Origin: Chloroflexota bacterium
GTDB lineage: Bacteria > Chloroflexota > Anaerolineae > Anaerolineales > UBA4823
NCBI GenBank assembly: GCA_012516075.1
Contig: JAAYXE010000155.1
Coordinates: 1 to 41,374 of the forward strand
Reading direction: 5' to 3'
Length of the DNA: 41,374 bases
Shown piece by piece: positions 1 through 8,194 of the stretch. Below the pieces are notes generated by a model. The model was not told where the DNA came from. It made no database searches and was given only the letters and a program-made list of their open reading frames with translations. Numbering within the stretch: the first letter of the stretch is position 1; each line of letters begins with the position of its first letter. The position numbers and the translations under genes were made by a program.

Positions 1-172
1 CTTCAGAGGTGGTCTGTGTGAGGCGGGCGATGACAGTCTGCGCAGCCTGGGTGTGGATGGCGCCGGGGATCTGCGCTTCCGGCGTTGGGCCGGCCGGCAT
101 GTTGCAGGCGGTCACCAGCAAGATGAAGATGAAGGAAACAATAAGCAGCCTTGATCGCGTTGAAGGGGACAT
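1..172 (-). CDS. Putative lipoprotein, N-terminal part only (runs off the window start)
   Basis: The first 57 codons of a minus-strand gene are visible; the rest lies outside the window. The translation begins MSPSTRSRLLIVSFIFILLV and continues into a lipobox L-V-T-A-C with Cys at residue 23, so it should be exported by Sec, lipidated on that Cys and anchored to the outer face of the cytoplasmic membrane. The mature part starts with a P/T/E-rich linker followed by an Ala/Gln/Thr-rich segment. The start ATG (170-172) is preceded by a clear AGGAG ribosome-binding site about 9 bases upstream. The function of the mature domain cannot be read from what is here. Confidence 0.75.
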   Translation of the reverse strand, partial: MSPSTRSRLLIVSFIFILLVTACNMPAGPTPEAQIPGAIHTQAAQTVIARLTQTTSE

Positions 173-790
173 CAATTCTCACTCCTGGTAGGGACGAATT
201 CCCTAATATCTAAAAAACATGACGATAATTAGCTGTGCTTTGTTCCGTTCTTAACGATGTTGCAAGAATGATGCAGGAAAGGGGGAGAAAGGAAGAGTTT
301 TTTTGTGCAGCAGGGAGAAGGGATATGGCCGTCAGGCCGCTGGAGCGGCAACTTTACCAGGCATTTGCATTGCATCTCCGGTCGGGGACTCCCTGGGGAC
401 AGGATTCAGGTTTGCGCTGCTGCACCTGAAAGCAGGCCGCTTCGGCCACGTATGGCTGCGATCTGCTGGGCTCTCTTGCTTTCTAGAATGCTGTATATCA
501 GGTGTAAAGGGGCACGGCGCGCGGCGAGCAGCAGGCGATCTCTCCAGACAGTCACCCGAAGCAGAATGCCTGACCCCGGCGCAGCGCCGCGCTCGTAAAG
601 CAAATCTCCTTGATCGATTAAATTAAACTGCATGGAAAAACCGTCAGGGCACAAAGATACCGCGGCCAGCACTGCCCGGGCTCCATTTCGTATGTGCCTT
701 TCTGTGCGCCTGAGGGTGACGGATTAGACTGATCCCTGGAAATATAAGAATCCTCTCCTGCTGTCAGGCTGCAGCCATGCCCTGATCGAT
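173..790. other. Long intergenic region without a convincing gene
   Basis: About 620 bases lie between the lipoprotein start and the terminator of the hydrogenase/formate dehydrogenase operon. Short open frames exist on both strands, but none has a ribosome-binding site together with recognisable protein character. The part at 200-300 is AT-rich and probably holds the promoter of the leftward lipoprotein gene, although I see no clean -35/-10 pair. The stretch 300-720 may be decayed coding sequence. No tRNA cloverleaf was recognised. Confidence 0.5.
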
Positions 791-843
791 TATAAAAACA
801 GCGATCGAGAGGCTGTTGGCGCCGTTCCAGGCAGGAGAGGATT
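749..843. repeat. 13-bp perfect inverted repeat flanking the operon end
   Basis: AATCCTCTCCTGC at 749-761 is the exact reverse complement of GCAGGAGAGGATT at 831-843, with 69 bases between the arms. The arms enclose the weak terminator at 791-817 and the right arm ends six bases beyond the fdhA stop codon. In RNA the arms could form a long-range stem closing over the terminator; alternatively they could be the ends of a small mobile repeat. No direct target-site duplication is obvious. Confidence 0.5.
791..817 (-). terminator. Possible intrinsic terminator after fdhA
   Basis: Read on the minus strand, AACAGC, a nine-base loop and GCTGTT are followed by TTTATA. This 6-bp stem with a short T-run lies about 30 bases past the fdhA stop codon, where the end of the 13-kb operon is expected. 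The stem is short and only half GC, so termination may be partial. Confidence 0.45.
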
Positions 844-848
844 TGAGT

Positions 849-3605
849 TTAAACTGCTTCGACTTTAACTGCGCAGATCTTGTACTCCGGTATTTTCGCC
901 ACGGGGTCCAGCGCGGCGATGGTCAGCTCGTTGGCCGACGATTCGGGGAAGTGGAAGTTGGAGAACACCATCCCCGGCGGCACCCGGTCGGTGACCCAGG
1001 CCTGAGCTTCGATCACGCCGCGCCGCGAGCGGATGCGCACTCGTTTGTTCCCGTTGAGCCCCAGATGCTCGGCATCCATGGGGTTGATCTCCACCAGGGC
1101 CTGGCTGTAGACCTCCAGCAGGCCCTGTGCGCGGCGGGTCATGGTGCCGCCGTGCCAGTGGTACAGCACCCGGCCCGTGCTCAGCAGCATGGGGAACTCG
1201 TCGTCGGGCATCTCCGCCGGCGGGATGTGATCGATGGGCATAAAGCGGCCCTTACCGCGCGTGAACTTACCGACATGCAGGATGGGCGTTCCGGGGTGGT
1301 CCGGCGAGGGCACCGGCCACTGCAGGCGCTCGCCGCGCTCCAGGCGCGCGTGAGAGATGCCGGCATAGCTGGGCGTGAGCGCCGCCGCTTCGGCCAGGAT
1401 CTCCGCAGTACTGCTGTAGTCCCAGCCTGCATAGGGAGCTGGCTGCACCGTCCGCCCGCCGGCCGCCAGGATGCGCCGGGCAAGCCCGGCTGTGATCTGC
1501 CAGTCGGGCCGGGCTTCACCGATAGGATCGATCGCCTGGCGCACCATCTGCACGCGCCGTTCGGTGTTGGTGAAGGTGCCGGTCTTCTCGGCAAACGACA
1601 CGCCTGGCAGCAGCACATCGGCGAAGGCGGAGGTCTCCGAGGGGAAGATCTCCTGCAGCACGATAAACTCGCACGTGTCCAGGCAGTGACGGATGTGCGC
1701 GCTGTCGGGGTCGCTGGTCACCGGGTCCTCGCCCAGGATATACAGGGCTTTGACCTTACCTTCCCCGGCAGCCGGGATCATCTCAGTCACCGTCATGCCG
1801 ACCTGATCGGGCAGCGAGACGCCCCAGGCCGCCTCGAACTTCTGGCGCGCCTCGGCGCTGGTGACGTTCTGATAACCCGGGTAGACGTTGGGCAGGCCGC
1901 CCATATCGCAGGCGCCCTGGACATTGTTCTGGCCGCGCAGCGGGTTGACCCCGCCCCCGGGGATACCCATGTTCCCGGTGAGCATCTGCAGGTTGGCCAG
2001 GTCCATCACATTGCGCACGCCCACGATGTGCTGGGTGATGCCCATCGCCCAGCAGACCGCCATGGGTTTCTCGCAGGCCAGGATCTCGGCCGCCTGGTAG
2101 AGCTTTTCTACCGGAACGCCGGTGATCTGGCTGACTTTGTCCGGCGGGTACTGCTCGATGGTGGCTTTGAACTCCTCAAAGCCCTCCGTGCGGTTATCAA
2201 TGAACTCGCGATCCTCCCAGCCCTTCTCCAGGATGATGTACATCAACCCGTTGAGCAGGGGGATATCGGTGCCCGGCCGCTGGCGCAGGTGCAGGGTGGC
2301 GAATTCGGTGATGTCGATGCGGCGAGGATCGGCGACCACCAGCTTTACGCCGCGGCGCAGCACCGCCTGGCGGATCATCGCCCCGAAGACGGGGTGCTGC
2401 TCGGTGGTGTTCGAGCCGATGATAAAGATGGCGGAAGCGTTTTCCACCACGTCGTCCATCGAGTTGGACATGGCGCCCGAGCCAAAGGAAGTGGCCAGAC
2501 CGGCCACGGTGCTGGAGTGTCAGAGACGGGCGCAGTGGTCTATGGTGTTCGTCCCGATAACCTGCCGGGCGAACTTGTTCATCAGGTAGTTTTCTTCGTT
2601 AAGGCACTTGGCGGAGGTCAGCACGCCGACGCTGTCGGGCCCGTGTGTGTCGCGGGTCTGGCGCAGCTTTTCGGCGGCGATCGCCAGGGCGGTGTCCCAG
2701 TCGACTTCCACCCACTCGCCGCGGCCTTCAGCAGGGCGCGGCTGGCCTTCCAGCAGGTAGCGGCGCACGCGCGGACGGGTGAGGCGGTCGGGGTGGTGGA
2801 TGAAGTCGTAGCCGTAGCGGCCCTTGACGCACAGGTGCATGCCGTTGACCGCGCCGTTCGGGTTCGACGTCACCCGGATCACGCGCCCGTCCTTGACGTT
2901 CAGGTCGAGCGTACAGCCGACGCCGCAGTACGTGCAGGTGGTGGTGACCAGGCGGTCGGGTGCGCCGGCATGGAGCGACATCTTGTTGTCCAGGGCTCCG
3001 GTGGGGCAGTAGGCCACGCAGGCGCCGCACGATTCGCAGCGGGCGTCGAGCATATCCGTGCCGGCGCCGGGGACCGGATGGGTGTTGTAGCCCCGTTCCG
3101 CCATGCCCCAGACGAAGCGGCCCTGGATTTCAGCGCAGGCGCGCACGCAGCGGGTGCACTGGATGCATTTGTTCAGGTCGACGTGGACAAACGGGTTGGG
3201 GTCGCTGTCCACCGGGTAGCGCGGCTCTCTGGCCATCGCTGCGCTGACGTCGATCTCGTATTTGCGCACCCAGCGCATGAGCTCGGTATCGGCGAGAGCG
3301 GCCTGGGCCTGATCCGCATCATAATACGTGCTCAGGAGCAGCTCCAGGATCGTCCGCCGGGACTGGATCAGCGCCGGGGTCTCTGTTTCAACCACCATCC
3401 CTTCACTGACAGGCAGTGTGCAGGCGGTAGCGGGCAGGCGGGCGCCTTTGACCTGTACGATGCACAGCCGGCAGCCCCCAAAGGGAGTCAGGTCGGGGTG
3501 ATCGCAGAGGGTAGGGATCGTGATCCCTGCGCGTTCAGCCGCCCGCAGTACGGTGGTGCCTTCAGGCGCTTCAACCGGAATGTTGTTTATTGTCAGCCGA
3601 ACCAT
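849..3605 (-). CDS. fdhA: Formate dehydrogenase catalytic subunit, selenocysteine-containing, NuoG-like N-terminus
   Basis: Oxidises formate to CO2 (or the reverse) at a Mo/W-bis-pyranopterin centre in the cytoplasm. The 918-residue frame is interrupted by one TGA (2520-2522), which I read as selenocysteine 362: the flanks DHCARL and HSSTVAGLATSFG are the textbook formate dehydrogenase active site, and a SECIS hairpin follows. Domain order: [2Fe-2S] domain (C34, C45, C48, C62); two [4Fe-4S] motifs (C147/C150/C153/C157 and C190/C193/C196/C200); the Mo-domain [4Fe-4S] (C224, C227, C231, C259); catalytic domain; C-terminal dinucleotide-binding domain. The His/Cys [4Fe-4S] motif usual between the first two regions is missing. 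Start ATG at 3603-3605 has a GAGGTGA site just upstream. It is the last gene of the operon, 40 bases after the maturation protease. An automatic annotation would split it into two genes at the TGA. Confidence 0.95.
2491..2507 (-). promoter_or_regulatory. Bacterial SECIS element for the fdhA UGA codon
   Basis: On the mRNA, twelve bases after the UGA, GTGGCC-GGTCT-GGCCAC forms a perfect 6-bp stem with a GGUCU loop. The apical GGUCU matches the loop of the Escherichia coli fdhF SECIS that binds SelB, and the distance from the UGA fits bacterial SECIS elements. The hairpin lies inside the coding sequence, as is normal in bacteria. The SelA, SelB, SelD and tRNA-Sec genes needed for decoding are not in this window. 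Confidence 0.9.
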
Positions 3606-3645
3606 ATTCACCTCATTGTTTGAGATAACCTGTAAACCAGAACCG

Positions 3646-4188
3646 TTAAAACCGGTTGTGTTCGATCCAGCTGTGAAGCTGACCGGCGGCCTGGTCCACA
3701 AGCTTTTCCGTGCGGGGAGAAAGGCTGGTGGTGAAACCGAACTCGTAACCGCGTATTGAAAGCAGCGCTGCATCGGGGCAGCGCCCGTACAGCGCAGCGC
3801 TGATCTCCAGGCAGGCCGCGGGTGTGAGATGGTGCGTGAACGGCGAAGCCTGGAATGCGCTCTGCAGCTTCTCGTGGTGGATTTCTTCCGGTACGCTGCC
3901 TGTGTGGGCGTCGACAAAACAGACCCGGTCGAACTCCGCCAGCGTTTCGCCCATTTCGGGGCTCAACTGCAGGGCAAAGAGAAGCTGGATGAAAACGGTC
4001 CTGCCGTTGACCTGCAGTTCCTGCGCGGCTTCCAGCCCTTCGTGGGGGGAGGGCGGCGCCTCCAGCCCCAGCCGCCGGGCCAGCCGGTTGAGAACGTGCC
4101 AGGCGGCGCCGTCATCCTGCCGGTCGGCATTGCCGTATCCCAGAACAAGGATTTTCTCCAGGTGGGCACTCCTTCTGCGGTCACACAC
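3646..4188 (-). CDS. Hydrogenase maturation protease (M52 family, HycI/HoxW-like)
   Basis: A Ni-dependent endopeptidase family that removes the C-terminal tail of the [NiFe]-hydrogenase large subunit once nickel is inserted. The family signature appears near the N-terminus as ILVLGYGNADRQDDGAAW, and a second conserved acidic position lies in CFVDAHTG. At 180 residues it is of normal length. It directly follows hoxH, the presumed substrate, with a slight overlap (GTG start at 4186-4188 overlapping the hoxH stop). Homology begins only at about residue 10; a CTG at 4159-4161 lies 7 bases after AGAAGGAG and could be the true start. Confidence 0.88.
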   Translation of the reverse strand: MCDRRRSAHLEKILVLGYGNADRQDDGAAWHVLNRLARRLGLEAPPSPHEGLEAAQELQVNGRTVFIQLLFALQLSPEMGETLAEFDRVCFVDAHTGSVPEEIHHEKLQSAFQASPFTHHLTPAACLEISAALYGRCPDAALLSIRGYEFGFTTSLSPRTEKLVDQAAGQLHSWIEHNRF

Positions 4189-5611
4189 CGCGGCTCAGGG
4201 TCTGTACCAGATGGTCGGCGCTGTCGCGCACCTCGATAACCATGGGCATCTGCCCGACGGCATGCGTGGAGCACGACAGGCAGGGATCGTAGGCGCGTAC
4301 AGCAGCCTCCACCCGGTTCAACAATCCTTCGTTCACCGGCTGTCCGCTGATGTAGGTTTTGGCCACGCTGTCCACGGCCTTGCTCATCGCCCAGTTGTTA
4401 TGGCCGGTGGCGACGATCATGTTCACACGCGTGAGCTGGCCGTTCTCGTCGGCCCAGTAGTGGTGGAAGAGCGTGCCGCGCGGCGCTTCGAGGACGCCCA
4501 CACCCTCGCCGCGGTAGTCCCTGCGTGTATTGAGGATCTCGGTGCTGAGGATGTCGGGGTCTTCCAGCAGCATGCGGGCCTTCTCAACGGCGAAGAGCGC
4601 CTCGATCAGGCGGGCGTAGTGGTAGTAAAGCGTGTTTTCGACCGGCCCGCCGGGGTTGAGGGCTTTGAAGCGTTTGAGCTCCTCGCCGGCCAGCGGCGTG
4701 TCGATCTTTTCCACCACGTTCAGGCGGCCCAGCGGGCCGACGCGGTAAACGCCGTCGGGCCAGCCCAGCTTGCTGTAGTAGGGGAACTTGAGGTAAGACC
4801 AGCTCTCGACATGTTCGCTGATGTAATCGAGGTAGTCGGAGCCGGGGAATTTTTCGAGCTGTGCGCCGCTGGAGTCGATCAGGCGGATGTCGCCATCATA
4901 GAGCTCCAGCCCGTTTTCCGGTGTGACCATGCCCATATAACCGCTGCTGAACACCGCGAAGCGTTCGATGTCTTCCCGGTTGTTCTCGGCCCAGTCGCGC
5001 ACCAGGCCCACGCCGGTCTGCAGCGTCTCAACCGCCGTGTCGATGCCGGCCAGCAGGGCGTCGCGGTCGGAGGCTTTGAGGGCCTTATTGACCCCGCCGG
5101 GGACGGCGAAGTTGGGGTGGATGCGGCGGCCGCCCAGTATCTGGATGATCTGCTGGCCGTATTTGCGCAGGTTAACGGCTTTCAGCGCCAGATCCGGGTC
5201 GGTGCGGATCAGGCCGACTACATTGCGTGTCTCGGGATCATGGTCGAACCCCAGGAGCAGGTCGGGGCTGGCCAGTTCAAAGAAGTGCAGCGCGTGGCTC
5301 TGGATCACCTGACCCATGTGCATCAGCTCGCGCAGCAGGCTGGCCGGGCGCGGCGGCGGCGAGCCGGCGAGGGCGTCTGCCGCTTTGGCGGCGGCCAGGT
5401 GATGGCTCACCGGGCAGATGCCGCAGATGCGCGGCGTGATCGACGGCATCTCGAAATACATGCGGCCTTCGCAGAACTTCTCGAAGCCGCGGAATTCGTT
5501 CACGTGCAGGTAGGCATGCTCCACCTGGCCTGCATCATCAAGGTGTATGGTTACCTTGGCATGACCCTCGATGCGGGTCACGGGTTCGATGGTAATTTTC
5601 TGTGTGCTCAT
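4181..5611 (-). CDS. hoxH: [NiFe]-hydrogenase large subunit, group 3d (NAD-linked, HoxH-like)
   Basis: Carries the Ni-Fe active site for reversible H2 oxidation in the cytoplasm. The four nickel-binding cysteines are in [10 protein letters not shown] (C63, C66) and DPCLSCSTH (C444, C447). The L2 motif followed by AVGQMPM is characteristic of HoxH of bidirectional NAD-linked enzymes. After H450 there is a 26-residue tail, the expected substrate of the maturation protease encoded next. At 476 residues it has the family length. No selenocysteine is used here. The ATG at 5609-5611 has only a weak AGGA site. Group 3d rests on motif and gene context (HoxU, HoxY, NuoEF alongside); group 3b or 3c is less likely. 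Confidence 0.93.
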   Translation of the reverse strand: MSTQKITIEPVTRIEGHAKVTIHLDDAGQVEHAYLHVNEFRGFEKFCEGRMYFEMPSITPRICGICPVSHHLAAAKAADALAGSPPPRPASLLRELMHMGQVIQSHALHFFELASPDLLLGFDHDPETRNVVGLIRTDPDLALKAVNLRKYGQQIIQILGGRRIHPNFAVPGGVNKALKASDRDALLAGIDTAVETLQTGVGLVRDWAENNREDIERFAVFSSGYMGMVTPENGLELYDGDIRLIDSSGAQLEKFPGSDYLDYISEHVESWSYLKFPYYSKLGWPDGVYRVGPLGRLNVVEKIDTPLAGEELKRFKALNPGGPVENTLYYHYARLIEALFAVEKARMLLEDPDILSTEILNTRRDYRGEGVGVLEAPRGTLFHHYWADENGQLTRVNMIVATGHNNWAMSKAVDSVAKTYISGQPVNEGLLNRVEAAVRAYDPCLSCSTHAVGQMPMVIEVRDSADHLVQTLSRGV

Positions 5612-5648
5612 TCGCAGCCTGTTCCTGTCCGGTTGATATCGGGTTGGA

Positions 5649-6191
5649 CTAGTGCCAGTGCAGCTTTTCGTCTTTGATCTCAGGGATGCGCCCCTGAGCC
5701 AGTTCGCTCAACACGTAGTAGATCACGTCCGGATCGGGAGGACAGCCGGGGACGAAGACATCCACCGGGACGACTTCGTGCAGCGCGCGCGTTTTCTCCA
5801 TCCGGGCGAGCTCGGGATCGTCGGGGATGCGGCCTTCTTCGTCAGTACTTTCGGTCTCCACGTACGCCCGGCGCAGGGCTTCGTTCATTTCGAAGAAATT
5901 GCGCATGGCGGGTACGCCGCCGAAGACAGCGCAGTCGCCCAGGGCCACAAGGATCTTGCAGCGTGAGCGCATGCGGTGCGCCACCTCTTCGTTGGCGCTG
6001 TTGTTCACGCCGCCTTCCAGGATCCCCACGTCGACGCCATCCTCATCCGGCTCTTTGAGGTCCGTGATCGGCATGGCGCGCAGATCGGCCAGTTCGGCGA
6101 TTTCAACGATGCGTTCGTCGATATCCAGCAGGGACATATGACATCCGGCGCATCCGGCCAGCCAATCCGATGAAATCTTGGGTTTCGCCAT
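5649..6191 (-). CDS. hoxY: [NiFe]-hydrogenase small subunit (HoxY-like)
   Basis: Electron-transfer partner of HoxH; holds the proximal [4Fe-4S] cluster next to the Ni-Fe site. Likely cluster ligands are C14 and C17 (LAGCAGCHMS), C87 (GDCAVFGG) and C150 (PGCPPDP). With 180 residues it is the short cytoplasmic form without a twin-arginine signal and without the medial and distal cluster domain of membrane-bound uptake hydrogenases, which supports a soluble NAD-linked enzyme. The ATG at 6189-6191 follows CAGGAG by 8 bases. It lies between hoxU and hoxH with gaps of 25 and 37 bases. Confidence 0.93.
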   Translation of the reverse strand: MAKPKISSDWLAGCAGCHMSLLDIDERIVEIAELADLRAMPITDLKEPDEDGVDVGILEGGVNNSANEEVAHRMRSRCKILVALGDCAVFGGVPAMRNFFEMNEALRRAYVETESTDEEGRIPDDPELARMEKTRALHEVVPVDVFVPGCPPDPDVIYYVLSELAQGRIPEIKDEKLHWH

Positions 6192-6216
6192 ATGCTATCT
6201 CCTGACTGCCTGTGGT

Positions 6217-8160
6217 TTACGGTTCACGACCTGTGGTCACAGGGCTATCTGGGAAGAGCGCGGCTTCCCAGTCGGGGTTGATCTTCACGCCAACGGCCTG
6301 CGCAAGGGCGTCCAGCACTTCCAGGTTCGACCGCACGCCGGCCGGAGCAGTCGTCGCCCGGGCGGTCTTCTGCAGGCGGCCTTCCAGGTTAAGGTAATGG
6401 CCTTCCTGCTCCGTCCAGGTCTCGACCGGGAGGACGACATCGGCGGCTTCGGTCAGTGGGGAGGCGTAGCTGGCCTGGACGGCCAGGAACGGCACGTCCC
6501 GGACGCGCTCCAGCAGGTCCGGAGCAGGCTGGTCATCGCCCAGAGCGATGTACACCGCCTGGCAGCCTGCAGGGGTGAACGGCTGCTTCAGGCAGTACTG
6601 CTGCGCCGCCCGGCTGTTGGCGCCGCCAAGCGGCGAGAACAGCTTCGCCTCGAAGATTTCGGCCAGCGTCCGGAGGGCCTGAGCCGTTTCATCACCAAGG
6701 CCGGAGCCAAAGACGATGAGCAGGTTATGCGCCGGGGCGATGTGACGGGCCGCGGCGGCAATCGTTTCAGCGGAGACGCCGGTTGTACGGCTGACCCCGG
6801 ACAGCGAACCAGCGGACGGGGCCAGGTCGCTGTCCAGCAGGCCCAGTTCGGCAGCAGCCTGCAGGATGCCCTGAATGAGGGCCGCTTCACTGCCGGGCTG
6901 CGGGCGGGCATAGACGTCCGCCACCTCAGCCATGCTGTTCTCCTGGGCGTCGATCAGCACCAGCTTCCCACCGGCAGAGAGGCCGCGCCGCAGGTAGAAG
7001 CCGGCGGAGGGATGGGAGGCGAACAGATCGGCCTGCAGGGCGAGCACGCAGCCGGCCTCTTCAAGGTCGAGGAGGCGGTTATCCAGGCGCTCGAACGGCC
7101 CGGGGAGGAAGCGGTCTTCCTCGCTGCTGGTGACGACCGGGCTGCCCAGCGCCTCGCGGAAGAGCTGCGCGAAGGCATTCAGCGCTTCTGCCGGCAGGCG
7201 GGTGGACGCCAGGGCGGCGACGCCGTTCTGTCCGGCACCGCGCAGGGGCCGCAGGCGGCGGGCTACCTCTTCCAGGGCATCTTCCCAGCCGGTGGGGGTA
7301 AGCCTGCCGTTCCGCCGCACCAGCGGGGTGTGCAGTCGTTCATGCTCGTCGGTAAGCGAGTGGTAGCGGCCGCGCTCGCAGATCACGCCGCCGCTGACCG
7401 GAGCGCTCCAGTCGCCGTCCACGCGCAGCACGCGATCTTCGTGGACCAGCAGTTCGATGCCGCAGCCCAGGCTGCAGCCCAGGCAGATATCCGCCACGCG
7501 GCTGGCGGTGACCTCTTTGCCCAGGTATGCACTGGTGCGGTCGATCAGGGCGCCAGTGGGGCAGATCTGGACACAGACGCCGCAGGATACGCACGTGCTT
7601 TCGCCGATGGGCAGGCCGTAGTCGGCGACGACCATGCTGCTGGCGCCGCGGTTCTCAACACCCAGCGTGCTGACGCCCACCAGCTCGGCGCAGGCGCGCA
7701 CGCAGCGCCGGCAGAGGATACAGCGGTTGTGGTCAAACACGAAGTACGGGTTCGAAGCGTCCACCGGGAACGGCGACCAGCCGGGCTGCAGCGGCCAGTG
7801 CGTCATATCCAGCTCGTAAGCCGCGTTCTGCAGCTCGCAGTCGCCGCCTGTCTTCTGGCAGTACATGCAGAAGTGATTGCGCTCGCTGAAGATCAGGTCA
7901 AGGACGAACTGGCGAGCTCGCGTAACCCTCGGTGTTTGGGTGTGCACGACCATCCCCTGGTTCACCGGGAGGGTGCAGGAGGCCTGCAGAGTGCGCATGC
8001 CTTCGACCTCAACCACACACAGCCGGCAGCCGCCGTACGGCTTAAGCGACGGGTGGTCACAGAGCGTAGGGATGTGAACGCCCGCCTGCCGTGCAGCTTC
8101 CAGAACGGTGCTACCGGAGGGGACTTCAACATTCTTGCCGTCAATTGTTATGGAGATCAT
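6217..8160 (-). CDS. hoxU: NuoG-like iron-sulfur subunit in the HoxU position (long form)
   Basis: Relays electrons between the NuoEF diaphorase and HoxY. Unlike the usual 240-residue HoxU, this protein has 647 residues and resembles NuoG. It carries [2Fe-2S] ligands C34/C45/C48/C62, a His/Cys cluster H96/C98/C101/C108, two [4Fe-4S] motifs (C147-C157 and C190-C200 series) and a Mo-domain type [4Fe-4S] set C226/C229/C233/C261. The rest (about 265-640) is a molybdopterin-oxidoreductase-like domain with no Cys or Sec at the metal-ligand position, so it is presumably structural, as in NuoG. The cysteine spacing up to residue 261 is nearly identical to FdhA, suggesting shared ancestry. Start ATG at 8158-8160 follows AGGAG at a rather long spacing. 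Confidence 0.85.
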   Translation of the reverse strand: MISITIDGKNVEVPSGSTVLEAARQAGVHIPTLCDHPSLKPYGGCRLCVVEVEGMRTLQASCTLPVNQGMVVHTQTPRVTRARQFVLDLIFSERNHFCMYCQKTGGDCELQNAAYELDMTHWPLQPGWSPFPVDASNPYFVFDHNRCILCRRCVRACAELVGVSTLGVENRGASSMVVADYGLPIGESTCVSCGVCVQICPTGALIDRTSAYLGKEVTASRVADICLGCSLGCGIELLVHEDRVLRVDGDWSAPVSGGVICERGRYHSLTDEHERLHTPLVRRNGRLTPTGWEDALEEVARRLRPLRGAGQNGVAALASTRLPAEALNAFAQLFREALGSPVVTSSEEDRFLPGPFERLDNRLLDLEEAGCVLALQADLFASHPSAGFYLRRGLSAGGKLVLIDAQENSMAEVADVYARPQPGSEAALIQGILQAAAELGLLDSDLAPSAGSLSGVSRTTGVSAETIAAAARHIAPAHNLLIVFGSGLGDETAQALRTLAEIFEAKLFSPLGGANSRAAQQYCLKQPFTPAGCQAVYIALGDDQPAPDLLERVRDVPFLAVQASYASPLTEAADVVLPVETWTEQEGHYLNLEGRLQKTARATTAPAGVRSNLEVLDALAQAVGVKINPDWEAALFPDSPVTTGREP

Positions 8161-8194
8161 TGCTGGCTACACTCCTCGCAGGGTCTGAGGTCGA

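Noticed and set aside
406..672. Possible 88-residue minus-strand protein in the first intergenic region
   Set aside because: No ribosome-binding site, no recognisable motif and no supporting neighbours; may be decayed sequence at most.
2507..2522. Nonsense mutation or frameshift splitting fdhA into a pseudogene
   Set aside because: The reading frame is unchanged on both sides, the TGA sits at the Sec position of the family, and a SECIS hairpin follows.
816..3623. Very long open frame on the plus strand opposite fdhA (also similar ones opposite hoxU, both NuoF genes, the ABC exporter and the dynamin-like gene)
   Set aside because: These are antisense shadows of GC-rich coding genes with clear family motifs on the minus strand; their translations are low-complexity, His/Gly/Val-rich and lack ribosome-binding sites.
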